Source of the DNA: JBKHHU01 sp046539045
GTDB taxonomy: Bacteria > Planctomycetota > Phycisphaerae > SM23-33
DNA: 19,076 nt
Direction of reading: 5' to 3'
Assembly: GCA_046539045.1 (NCBI GenBank)
Contig: JBKHHU010000049.1
Location: 1-19,076, forward strand
The notes beneath the pieces were generated by a model that saw nothing but the letters and a program-made list of their open reading frames with translations, had not been told where the DNA came from and ran no database searches. This document shows positions 7,222 to 14,418 of the stretch, piece by piece. A program made the position numbers and the translations under genes. How positions within the stretch are numbered: position 1 is the stretch's first letter; each line of letters begins with the position of its first letter.

Positions 7222-7971
7222 TTACTCAATCTGTGTTCTGCTGACGGCCGGGTCCGGCAGGCCGCGGTACTGCACGTCGGTGCGCAGCAATCGGGCCAGG
7301 TCGATCCGGTCGTCCATATCCAATAGTCGGAGGACTTCACCCGGCCTGGCCCAGGCTTCCCCCTGGGGGATCAGGACCATCCGGAGTCTGTTGTCGTCTG
7401 TGTCTATAGTCAGGGACTCGACCATCGGCCTGATGTCGAGTTCCCGAGTGGTCTTTTCTTTCCTTCTGTTTCTGCCGCGGCCGCGGGCTTTGCGCGTCAC
7501 GATGCGCTGGATGACCCATTCGGCCTGTTCGTTCAGGCGGTCGACCAGTGGGATCAGGCGCCGGATCTCGTCGGCGGAGAGGTGCATCTCGTAGCTCTGC
7601 CGGATCGGCTGAGGGGTCTTGCTGGTCTTCAGGGGAAGTGGATCGGAGAGAGTCATTCCCTCGGGTACGCAGCGGTTCATTCTGCTGACGATCTCCCGGC
7701 CGGGCATGTCCTGCTCCACGCGGAGCACGAGCAGGTCGTCGCGCGTAGCGATACCCACCGGTCTCGGACAGGCCAGAGAGTAGATTGGTCGAGGGTTGAA
7801 GCCTTGCGTGAACTTCACGGGAACCGCAGCACGAGCCGCGGTGCGCTCAATCGTCCGCATCGTATCGTGATGCGAGAGGAAACGCAGGTCCCCTTCGATT
7901 CCCATTCGGATTGCCCAATATTCGGGCGACAGTGTTCGGTTCCTTGTTTTCCTGCTCCCGGCCCGCGCCAT
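7222..7971 (-). CDS. TIGR03936/DUF2344 family protein
   Basis: A 249-residue protein of the DUF2344 family, known as the partner or C-terminal fusion of a B12-binding radical SAM protein (TIGR03960) and often found beside RNase E/G; its biochemical function is not established. The family signature is clear: the YWAIRMGIEGDLRFLSHHD start, the TMRTIERTAARAAVPVKFTQGFNPRP segment, and LACPRPVGIAT. The C-terminal half holds an Arg/Lys-rich loop (ARGRGRNRRKEK) and then DIRPMVESL. It lies 83 bp upstream of the RNase E gene in the same orientation, which matches the family's usual context. The radical SAM partner is absent from this window. The ribosome-binding site is weak. The 95-bp gap to ptsI upstream contains a 12-bp palindrome, CGGACGCGTCCG, but no clear promoter. 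Confidence 0.87.
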   Translation of the reverse strand: MARAGSRKTRNRTLSPEYWAIRMGIEGDLRFLSHHDTMRTIERTAARAAVPVKFTQGFNPRPIYSLACPRPVGIATRDDLLVLRVEQDMPGREIVSRMNRCVPEGMTLSDPLPLKTSKTPQPIRQSYEMHLSADEIRRLIPLVDRLNEQAEWVIQRIVTRKARGRGRNRRKEKTTRELDIRPMVESLTIDTDDNRLRMVLIPQGEAWARPGEVLRLLDMDDRIDLARLLRTDVQYRGLPDPAVSRTQIE

Positions 7972-8067
7972 GTGCCTACTTCGGCTCAGTCGCTTGGTAT
8001 CCGGGATGTTTCATGTTGTTCTGAATCTCGGAGCACAACCGGCTCTCAACCGGACGCGTCCGTTGGT

Positions 8068-9810
8068 TCATTCGGCGTAGGCTTCGGGCATAATCTGCCG
8101 CGTCTCGACCCGGAGGAAGTTAGTGGTTTCCTTGTCCGAATCGAATGTCAGCACCCGTTTGGCGATACGCATCGCCTGCTCCAGTGTCACCGAGCGGATA
8201 ATCCGCTTGATCTCCGGAATCGCCGGCGGTGCACAGGAGAACGTCCTGAGACCGAGGCCCAGCAGGAGCATCGTGTACTCCGGGTCGCCGGCCATCTCTC
8301 CACACAGGCTCACAGACACACCGTGCCGCTGACCGGCGCGAATCACTTCTCGCAGCAGGCGTAGCACGGCGGGGCTGGCGGGGGTGAACATGGAAGCAAC
8401 TTTCTCGTTCCCACGGTCGACCGCCAAGGTGTACTGTACCAGATCGTTGGTCCCGATGCTGAAAAAATCCACTTCCCGTGCGAAAGCATCGCACATCAAT
8501 GCCGCCGACGGCGTCTCCACCATCATCCCGATCGGCACATCCTCGCGGTGCTCGATTCCCTCTTCCTCCAGATCCTCGATCACGTCGCGAACGACGGTCT
8601 TGGCCTGGCGAAGCTCCAGAAGATTCGTGATCAGCGGGAACAGCATCGAGACGTTGGAATCTACGCTGGCCCGGAGGATGGCGCGGATCTGCGTCTTGAA
8701 CATTGTCAGGTTCTGCAGGCAATAACGAATGCTCCGACAGCCCAGAAACGGGTTTCGCTCCGGGTTCCGTTGCCGAGCCTGGGTGTATTTGTCCGCACCG
8801 AGATCCACTGTGCGAATGACCACCGGTTTGCCGTCGCAGTGTTCGATCACCTCACGATAGGCGTGGTAATGATCTTGCTCGCTGGGCTCGACGTCCTTAC
8901 CGAGGTAAAGGAATTCCGTCCGGTACAGCCCCACGCCCTGGCCGCCTTTGTTCAGAACCGTATCGACTTCCTGCGGGAACTCGATGTTGCCCAGAAGCGT
9001 GATCTCGTGGCCGTCGGCGGTGATGGCCGGGAGTTCCTTGAGTTGATCCAGGCTGTGGACGAACTCCGCCTGCTTGGCAGAGAAGCTCTCATATTCCTCG
9101 ATCGTCCTCTCATCGGGGGCGATGACCACCACGCCGCGCGTGCCGTCGATGATGATCGTCTCGTTTCCGGAGATCGAGCCGGTGACATCATTGAGACCGA
9201 CCACGGCGGGGATGCCCAGTGCGCGGGCGACGATGGCGGTGTGGCTGGTGGGCCCGCCTGCATCGATGCCGAGCCCGCGGATCCGCTCCCGGTCCATCCC
9301 GGCTGTCTGGGAGGGCGTCAGATCATGTGCCAGCAGGCAGACGTTGCGCTGGAGGTGTGAGAGCGATTCGTGCTTCTGCCCGGTGAGGTTCCGCAGGAGT
9401 CTGCGTTCGATGTCGTAGATGTCCTTGACGCGTTCGGCGAGGTACTGGGGCATGTCCAGGAATTCCTTGGCATACCCTCGAAGGACGGCGGCGACGGCGT
9501 ATTCGGCGGTGACATTCCCGTCGAGGATCAGATCGGAGAATTTACGGAACAGTTCCTTGTCGTTGACGAGCCCGAGGTGGAAATCGAAGATGCTGGCGGT
9601 TTCCTTGCCGATGCTCTCGACGGTGCGTTTCTGCAGGTCGAGGATTTCCCGGCTGGAAACCGACACGGCGTTCTTGAGACGGGCCAGTTCCGCCTGGGCA
9701 TGGTCAACGGGCACATGGCGTTCGGGTATATCGAACTCCTCAGTGTCCATGACCACGGCGGGCGCAATGGCCACACCGGGGGAAACCCCTATGCCCTTCT
9801 TGATTTTCAT
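8068..9810 (-). CDS. ptsI: Phosphoenolpyruvate-protein phosphotransferase (Enzyme I)
   Basis: Takes phosphate from phosphoenolpyruvate onto a His and passes it to HPr, at the head of the phosphotransferase system in the cytosol. All 580 residues are present. The N-terminal MKIKKGIGVSPGVAIAPA begins the HPr-binding/phospho-His domain. The phospho-acceptor is H190 in GGPTSHTAI (E. coli H189). The C-terminal PEP-binding TIM barrel shows GVGLYRTEFLYL, RTVDLGADK, NPFLGCRSIR, FFSIGTNDLVQYTLAVDR and the catalytic C503 in SLCGEMAGD (E. coli C502). The length and every key residue are normal, so it should be active. It starts 47 bp after the ptsH stop, in the same operon. Confidence 0.97.
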   Translation of the reverse strand: MKIKKGIGVSPGVAIAPAVVMDTEEFDIPERHVPVDHAQAELARLKNAVSVSSREILDLQKRTVESIGKETASIFDFHLGLVNDKELFRKFSDLILDGNVTAEYAVAAVLRGYAKEFLDMPQYLAERVKDIYDIERRLLRNLTGQKHESLSHLQRNVCLLAHDLTPSQTAGMDRERIRGLGIDAGGPTSHTAIVARALGIPAVVGLNDVTGSISGNETIIIDGTRGVVVIAPDERTIEEYESFSAKQAEFVHSLDQLKELPAITADGHEITLLGNIEFPQEVDTVLNKGGQGVGLYRTEFLYLGKDVEPSEQDHYHAYREVIEHCDGKPVVIRTVDLGADKYTQARQRNPERNPFLGCRSIRYCLQNLTMFKTQIRAILRASVDSNVSMLFPLITNLLELRQAKTVVRDVIEDLEEEGIEHREDVPIGMMVETPSAALMCDAFAREVDFFSIGTNDLVQYTLAVDRGNEKVASMFTPASPAVLRLLREVIRAGQRHGVSVSLCGEMAGDPEYTMLLLGLGLRTFSCAPPAIPEIKRIIRSVTLEQAMRIAKRVLTFDSDKETTNFLRVETRQIMPEAYAE

Positions 9811-9857
9811 CTCGCTGTTCCGTCAGCCGATTCGAAAGTTGATTGGTCTGTGAAGTC

Positions 9858-10202
9858 TCAGGGCTCGATGGAGGGAGGTTCGGCTTGATCCTCTTCCATC
9901 TCCCCGAAGCCTTCCTGAACGAGTTTCTTCAGCGCAGCAACCGCCTGCTCGGCGTCCTCGCCATCAGCGACAATCTTCAACTGGGTTCCCATGGTCGCCC
10001 CGAGTCTCATGACGGACATGATGCTCTTTGCGTCCACGGTAAGGGACGCATTGGACACTTCCACGATACTGTTGAAACTGTTGGCCAGTTCCACCAGTTG
10101 CATTGCCGGTCGGGCGTGAAGTCCGTACTTGTTTACGATCGTGACTTCTTCTTCGACGGTAGCCAATTCGGTTAATCCGGCGCTGAGTGGTTCGCAACCC
10201 AC
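9858..10202 (-). CDS. ptsH: HPr phosphocarrier protein
   Basis: Small phosphocarrier that receives phosphate from Enzyme I and passes it to IIA proteins. The active site NKYGLHARPAM carries H29. A second signature, DAKSIMSVMRLGA, carries S60, exactly 31 residues on, as His15/Ser46 in classic HPr. The KSIMxVMxLGA context is the known target of HPr kinase/phosphorylase, though no hprK lies in this window. The protein has 114 residues against the usual 85-90: about 14 extra at the N-terminus if the GTG at 10202 is used, plus an acidic C-terminal extension (EGFGEMEEDQAEPPSIEP). No start has a strong ribosome-binding site, and a TTG 12 codons downstream of the GTG is an alternative. It begins 18 bp after the IIA stop. 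Confidence 0.94.
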   Translation of the reverse strand: MGCEPLSAGLTELATVEEEVTIVNKYGLHARPAMQLVELANSFNSIVEVSNASLTVDAKSIMSVMRLGATMGTQLKIVADGEDAEQAVAALKKLVQEGFGEMEEDQAEPPSIEP

Positions 10203-10220
10203 GGCAGGGGGAAGGCGAGC

Positions 10221-10688
10221 TTACCCCAACTCGTCGGCTTCTTCGATAAGTTCCACGATGGCTTCCTTGGTTTCACTCTGGCGGAGGAACTTCCGGAAAA
10301 CATCCCGCTGTACGTGTTTGAAAATGGTTTCCATCGCCTCAAGGTGCTCATCGGGAGACTCCGGGGACGACAGCAGCAGGATAACCGAGTAGACGGGCTT
10401 GCTGTCCAGCGCGGAGAAATCGATCCCGTCACTGGACCGCCCGACGGTGGCGATCGGTTTCTTGATGCCCTTCAGCTTTGCGTGCGGAAGTGCTACTCCC
10501 TTGCCAATCCCGGTGGTTGCCTGCTTTTCACGCGCAAGAACCGCCTCGGTCACGTCGCCGACATTCTTCTTGGAGATTGCGCCGCCTGCAGCCAGCGCCT
10601 CGACCAACTCCGCGATCGCCTCGTCCCGCGTTCTGGCATTGAGTTCGGGTACGATCGCGTCATTGACCATGATGTCCGACAATTTCAT
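10221..10688 (-). CDS. ptsN: PTS IIA protein, PtsN/fructose type
   Basis: Accepts phosphate from HPr. The 155-residue protein is a single IIA domain of the mannitol/fructose/nitrogen family. The phospho-acceptor H69 lies in GIGKGVALPHAKL. Upstream are MKLSDIMVNDAIVPEL and RDEAIAELVEALAAGG; downstream are PIATVGRSSDGIDF and the SPESPDEHLEAMETI segment, all typical of PtsN-like proteins. No IIB or IIC domain or gene accompanies it, so a regulatory rather than transport role is likely, as in the nitrogen-related PTS; this is inferred from context. It sits between hpf (102-bp gap) and ptsH (18-bp gap). A small 6-bp-stem hairpin lies in the upstream gap at 10728-10742. Confidence 0.92.
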   Translation of the reverse strand: MKLSDIMVNDAIVPELNARTRDEAIAELVEALAAGGAISKKNVGDVTEAVLAREKQATTGIGKGVALPHAKLKGIKKPIATVGRSSDGIDFSALDSKPVYSVILLLSSPESPDEHLEAMETIFKHVQRDVFRKFLRQSETKEAIVELIEEADELG

Positions 10689-10790
10689 TCGTTGCTCCTG
10701 AGACTACAACATACGTGTTCCGCTCGGGCCTCATGATGAGGCGATGTCAGTGTAACGGCCGGCGCCGGTTTTCGCCAGAGCTTTACCGAT

Positions 10791-11126
10791 TTACCTCTCC
10801 TGGGCCTGATTGAGCATCTGCTCGTGTGTCAGCCCCTGACGGTCGCGGACTTTGTCCTTGTGACGGCGAACCTGCTGGAGCACCTTGTCGGTGCAGACGT
10901 CCACGGCAGCGTACATGTCGGTATCCCGGTGATTGGCGACGAACGTGTGCTTTTTTCGCGCTTTGGCGATGATTTCTACTCGGGGAGAATCCGCCTCCAC
11001 GTCCAGAATTACCTCGATCGACTGAATACCCTCGTAAAGGCGGGTCAATTTGGAGATCTTGCTTTCGACGTATTCCTTGATGGAATCGGTCAATTGCATG
11101 TGAGGCGCTTCGATGGTGATGTTCAC
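10791..11126 (-). CDS. hpf: Ribosome hibernation-promoting factor, short form
   Basis: Binds the 30S decoding region and helps store inactive ribosomes in slow growth or starvation. The 111-residue protein is one beta-alpha-beta-beta-beta-alpha domain: MNITIEAPHMQLTDSIKEYVESKISKL, then IEVILDVEADSPRVEIIAKA and the DMYAAVDVCTDKVLQQVRRHKDK helix. It lacks the C-terminal dimerisation domain of long HPF (about 180 residues). The start is GTG and overlaps the stop of the DUF502 gene as GTGA, with a strong GGAGAAGG just upstream, so translation is probably coupled. Proximity of hpf and ptsN is common in bacteria, often with rpoN, which is not here. Confidence 0.93.
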   Translation of the reverse strand: MNITIEAPHMQLTDSIKEYVESKISKLTRLYEGIQSIEVILDVEADSPRVEIIAKARKKHTFVANHRDTDMYAAVDVCTDKVLQQVRRHKDKVRDRQGLTHEQMLNQAQER

Positions 11127-11917
11127 TCTGCCTTCTCCTTGTTCTCCGCGACAGGATCCTTCTTCGCGGCCAAAATACTGCCCTCTCGGGCCTGCTCGGA
11201 CTCGGAAGACCCCTGGATACGCGAGGTCGGATGAACCACTCCGGCGCTGATGGTAAATCGCAGGGCTTCTTCCATTGTGAGGGACAAATCGATGACATCG
11301 TCCCTCTGTACTGTAATTGTATACCCGGTAACCGGGGTTGGGCTGGAAGGGATGAAGACCGTTATCAGGTCCGCCCCGGTGGCGTCACTGAGGGTCTTCA
11401 TGCCTTCGGAAGTCACAAATCCAAGGGACCAGAGACCTTTCCGCGGATACTCCACAGCCACCACCCGCGAAAACTGCAGCTTCCGGTCGGTCAGCAGGAA
11501 ATCCGTAACCTGCTTCACTGAAGGATATATCTGCTTAATCACCGGCAATCTGAAGAAAGCTCGCTCCAATAATGCCCAGAAAGACCGCCCGATGAAGCTG
11601 CCGACGAACCGGCCGATGATGTAGATACCGACGATCGCGACGAGAAAACCTACCCATTGCAGCCAGAAATCCCAGGTGTTCCAGAATTCCCGCATGTTCC
11701 GGGCCAGTTGGATCCCCTCGGCGCTTTCCGGTTCGACACCGTAGGACCACACCGAATTGACGATGACCTTGATCCCACTGCCGATATAGACCCCGATGTA
11801 GTCCTGAACGAACTGGATGACGTAAATCAGGATGGCGATGGTCAGGATGGTGGGCAGAATCGCTGCCAGACCGCGGGTGAAAAAGCGACGGAAGTCCTTG
11901 CTGAACGTCTCTCGCAC
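11123..11917 (-). CDS. DUF502 family integral membrane protein
   Basis: A 264-residue inner-membrane protein of uncharacterised family DUF502. A basic N-terminus (KDFRRFFTRG) leads into a first membrane segment at about 17-37, followed by a roughly 45-residue loop and a second segment at about 85-107. Next come the family-conserved stretch LPVIKQIYPSVKQV and a soluble beta-rich domain with GFVT, VFIPSSPTPVTGYT and MEEALRFTISAGV. A polar C-terminal extension follows. The start is GTG at 11917 with GGAG 7 nt upstream, just after a good promoter. It is the first gene of the minus-strand operon and overlaps hpf by four bases. The function is unknown. Confidence 0.9.
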   Translation of the reverse strand: MRETFSKDFRRFFTRGLAAILPTILTIAILIYVIQFVQDYIGVYIGSGIKVIVNSVWSYGVEPESAEGIQLARNMREFWNTWDFWLQWVGFLVAIVGIYIIGRFVGSFIGRSFWALLERAFFRLPVIKQIYPSVKQVTDFLLTDRKLQFSRVVAVEYPRKGLWSLGFVTSEGMKTLSDATGADLITVFIPSSPTPVTGYTITVQRDDVIDLSLTMEEALRFTISAGVVHPTSRIQGSSESEQAREGSILAAKKDPVAENKEKAE

Positions 11918-11971
11918 CGTAGTGCTCCAATTCTGGTCTGAGGGCTTCGCGCCCCCCTCTGTGGCACACCA

Positions 11972-12000
11972 AGTCTAAGTCACCTGTCCGATGGCGTCAA
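11972..12000 (-). promoter_or_regulatory. Promoter for the DUF502-hpf-PTS-rne operon
   Basis: On the minus strand TTGACG (11995-12000) and TAGACT (11972-11977) are separated by 17 bp: 5/6 and 4/6 matches to sigma70-type consensus at ideal spacing. The transcript would have a leader of about 48 nt to the GTG at 11917, containing a short GC-rich inverted repeat (GAGGG...CCCTC, about 11941-11961). Confidence 0.65.
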
Positions 12001-12097
12001 GCAAACCGCACCGCATCCGTCAGGAAACGCAAATTCCCCCTTCTGCAAAGGGAAACCTCCGTCAAACCCGCTTCCGAACACCGCGTAGCGGCTTGGA

Positions 12098-12126
12098 TTG
12101 TGCCCGGCCGACGCGATGCATACGAT
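12098..12126 (+). promoter_or_regulatory. Weak candidate promoter for the flavoprotein gene
   Basis: TTGTGC (12098-12103) and TACGAT (12121-12126) lie 17 bp apart, matching consensus at 3/6 and 4/6. This is the best candidate in the 245-bp divergent gap for the plus-strand gene starting at 12163. The rest of that gap (about 12001-12090) shows no further clear signal. Confidence 0.3.
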
Positions 12127-12162
12127 TCTGTTGACTCGATGGTCTGTTGATCGGAGAAGATG

Positions 12163-13551
12163 ATGAGAACATACGATGCGGTCGTCATCGGAGCCGGCCC
12201 GGGCGGTTCTGCAGCCGCCCAGCAGGTAACATTGCGCGGAGGCAGGGCATGCATGATAGACGTAGGCCCGCTGGGAGGAACCTGTCTGAACGTCGGCTGC
12301 ATGCCCACCAAGGCACTGCTGGGCAGTTCAGGTCGCTACTGGGACATGAAGAACACCGAAGATCTGGCGATCGAACCGGCCGAAGTGAGCAGGCCCGATA
12401 CCGGCAGGATCATGCGGAGAGTATCGGAATTCGTCCGCGACCTCAGGCACGCCACGCAGCAGAAGATCGCCTCCAACGAGAACCTGGACCTGATCCGCGG
12501 CAGGGCGCGCATTGTCGACCCGGAAACGGTGGCCGTGGAAACCGAAGACGGCGAGATCGAGGTCTTCGGTACGCATCTGGTGATCGCCACCGGCTCGAGC
12601 CCCCGGCGGCCTGCCATCTTCGACTGGTCCGACCCGGGCATTATCAATTCCGACCAGGCGATCCAGATGGACTCCCTGCCCCAGAGCGTTCTGGTGATCG
12701 GTGGCGGGCCCATCGGATGCGAGTTTGCCACTGCCTATGGCGAATTGGGCGTGCGGACGCGGCTGATCGAGGCGGCTGACCGGCTCCTGGGACGCTACTC
12801 CGAGGACGTATCGGACGTGGCGGCCAACTCGCTGCGCCGGCGCGGCGTGGAGCTGGCGCTGGGGCACAATGTCCAGAAGGTCTGCAGAAAGGGCGACGAC
12901 ATCCGCGTGGAATTCGAGGACAGCCAAGGCATGCAGGCACAGGTGGTGATGGTGGCTGTGGGGCGCAGACCGAACCTGGACGATATCGGCCTGGAGAACC
13001 TCAACGTGGAGATGGCCGGGAACGTGATCTCCGTCGACGAGCGATGTCGCACCAGCGAAAAACACGTTTACGCGGTGGGCGACGCCGCGGAAAAGCGGCA
13101 GCATTCCCACCTTGCGGTGCGCATGGGGGTCGTAGCCGGCGATCAGATCATGGGATGCGACACCACCGATGACAGAAAGGTCGTGGTTCAAGGGACCTAC
13201 ACGCATCCGGAGATCGCCTGCGTGGGCTGTTGTGGGGAGGATCGCTGCCCGCCGGCAGAGTCTGCGGTGCAGTTGCGGCGGGATTTCGCCGACAGCGGGT
13301 CGGCCAGGGCGTTCGGCCGCACCGAGGGTTTCGTGAAGGTCGTCGTGCATCGGGAGACTCACAGGATCCTCGGCGGCACGTGGGCAGGCGTCCATGCCGT
13401 GGAGATGATCCACGAAATCGCCCTGGCGATCCGGCACGAGCTGACCCTCGAAGACATCTATCACACGATCCACGCCCATCCGGGCTTCCAGGAAAGTCTT
13501 CACGCGCTGGCGGAGAACTTCCTCGAGCCGCGCCTGGGCTCCTGTCAATAG
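12163..13551 (+). CDS. lpdA: Dihydrolipoamide dehydrogenase-like flavoprotein
   Basis: FAD-dependent pyridine nucleotide-disulfide oxidoreductase of 462 residues. In order: the FAD dinucleotide fold (DAVVIGAGPGGSAAAQ), the redox pair in GGTCLNVGCMPTKALL (C41/C46), LVIATGSSPRRP, the NAD-binding fold (VLVIGGGPIGCEFA), the second FAD motif (HVYAVGDAAEK), and the C-terminal dimer domain ending in HAHPGFQESL, which keeps the His-Glu pair of dihydrolipoamide dehydrogenases. In the dimer domain, where relatives usually read like VGLTE, this protein has C353-x2-C-C-x4-C362. No 2-oxoacid dehydrogenase genes are nearby, so the substrate is uncertain; another disulfide or quinone could be used. The ATG at 12163 is preferred over 12160 because GGAG then sits 6 nt upstream. 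Confidence 0.85.
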   Translation: MRTYDAVVIGAGPGGSAAAQQVTLRGGRACMIDVGPLGGTCLNVGCMPTKALLGSSGRYWDMKNTEDLAIEPAEVSRPDTGRIMRRVSEFVRDLRHATQQKIASNENLDLIRGRARIVDPETVAVETEDGEIEVFGTHLVIATGSSPRRPAIFDWSDPGIINSDQAIQMDSLPQSVLVIGGGPIGCEFATAYGELGVRTRLIEAADRLLGRYSEDVSDVAANSLRRRGVELALGHNVQKVCRKGDDIRVEFEDSQGMQAQVVMVAVGRRPNLDDIGLENLNVEMAGNVISVDERCRTSEKHVYAVGDAAEKRQHSHLAVRMGVVAGDQIMGCDTTDDRKVVVQGTYTHPEIACVGCCGEDRCPPAESAVQLRRDFADSGSARAFGRTEGFVKVVVHRETHRILGGTWAGVHAVEMIHEIALAIRHELTLEDIYHTIHAHPGFQESLHALAENFLEPRLGSCQ

Positions 13552-13562
13552 CAGCAGGACGG

Positions 13563-13591
13563 TTGGGAACGGGGTTCGGGGCTCCTAAGAT
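13563..13591 (+). promoter_or_regulatory. Candidate promoter for the PRC-barrel gene
   Basis: TTGGGA (13563-13568) and TAAGAT (13586-13591) are separated by exactly 17 bp, each 4/6 to consensus, starting just after the flavoprotein stop and 45 bp before the PRC-barrel start. It suggests the gene can be transcribed separately. Confidence 0.4.
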
Positions 13592-13635
13592 TCGTTGGGT
13601 AAAGAAGAAGCCCTAACTGATCGGAAGGAGCGGGC

Positions 13636-14379
13636 ATGCTGAGAAAAGTCAAAAAAATACTCGGATATGGGGTGCTTGCCAAAGATGGAGATGAGGTAGG
13701 CGAAGTCCAGGATTTCCTGTTCGACGACGAGAGCTGGACCGTCCGCTACATGGTGGTGGATACCGGGGAGTGGCTGCCGGGTCGGCAGGTGCTTCTCTCG
13801 CCGGAGTCCTTCGGTTCTCTCGATGCCGACAACAAGAAGATGCACGTGGAACTGACGCGGAAGTCGATCGAGGAAAGCCCCGGAGTGGAGCAGGATCAGC
13901 CGGTTTCGCGTCAGAAAGAAGCCGAACTCAGCGAATACTTCGGCTGGAGCCCGTACTGGGGCTCTCTCTCTGCCGCCCCGGTGGTATACCTGCCCCAGGC
14001 AGCCAACCAGGAGAAACGCTCGGAAGCCGAGAAGGAGGCACAAAAGGGCGATCCGAACCTCCGCAGCGCAAAAGAGGTCGAAGGCTACCGCATCGACGCC
14101 AACGACGGCGAGATCGGGCATGTCGAGGATTTCGTGCTGGAGGATACCGACTGGGGCATCCGATACCTCATCGTCGATACCCGCAACTGGTGGCCGGGCA
14201 AGAAGGTGCTCGTCGCGCCGGTCTGGGCGGAGGATATCCACTGGTCCGATGCTCGCGTGAAGGTGAATCTCGTCAGGGATACCATCAAACAGGCCCCGGA
14301 GTTCGATCCGGATGAGGATATCACCAAAGAGTATGAGACCGCGTTGCAGGAGCATTACGGCTGGGCGCTGGACCTGTAA
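13636..14379 (+). CDS. Protein with two PRC-barrel domains
   Basis: A 247-residue soluble protein built from two copies of the PRC-barrel fold. The first copy covers residues 1 to about 80 (GYGVLAKDGDEVGEVQDFL, then WTVRYMVVDTGEWLPGRQVLL). The second covers about 143-225 (GYRIDANDGEIGHVEDFVL, then WGIRYLIVDTRNWWPGKKVLV). A charged linker with SEAEKEAQKGD lies between them. Each copy is followed by a similar YFGWSPYW / HYGWAL motif, so the duplication includes the flanking tail. PRC barrels occur in photosynthetic reaction centres, RimM and many small stress-associated proteins; the specific role here is unknown. An excellent GGAAGGAG precedes the ATG. No signal peptide or membrane segment was seen. 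Confidence 0.92.
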   Translation: MLRKVKKILGYGVLAKDGDEVGEVQDFLFDDESWTVRYMVVDTGEWLPGRQVLLSPESFGSLDADNKKMHVELTRKSIEESPGVEQDQPVSRQKEAELSEYFGWSPYWGSLSAAPVVYLPQAANQEKRSEAEKEAQKGDPNLRSAKEVEGYRIDANDGEIGHVEDFVLEDTDWGIRYLIVDTRNWWPGKKVLVAPVWAEDIHWSDARVKVNLVRDTIKQAPEFDPDEDITKEYETALQEHYGWALDL

Positions 14380-14418
14380 ACTCTGCCCGCGCTACGCGCC
14401 GTTGAGCGGAAAGATGTC

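Noticed and set aside
10747..10777. GC palindrome CCGGCGCCGG followed by TTTT between hpf and ptsN
   Set aside because: As a hairpin it gives only a few base pairs. The T-run is on the strand opposite to the operon's transcription, so a terminator call is not supported.
12328..13548. 406-codon frame antisense to the flavoprotein gene
   Set aside because: It is a shadow frame rich in His/Arg/Val, while the sense strand has every flavoprotein motif.
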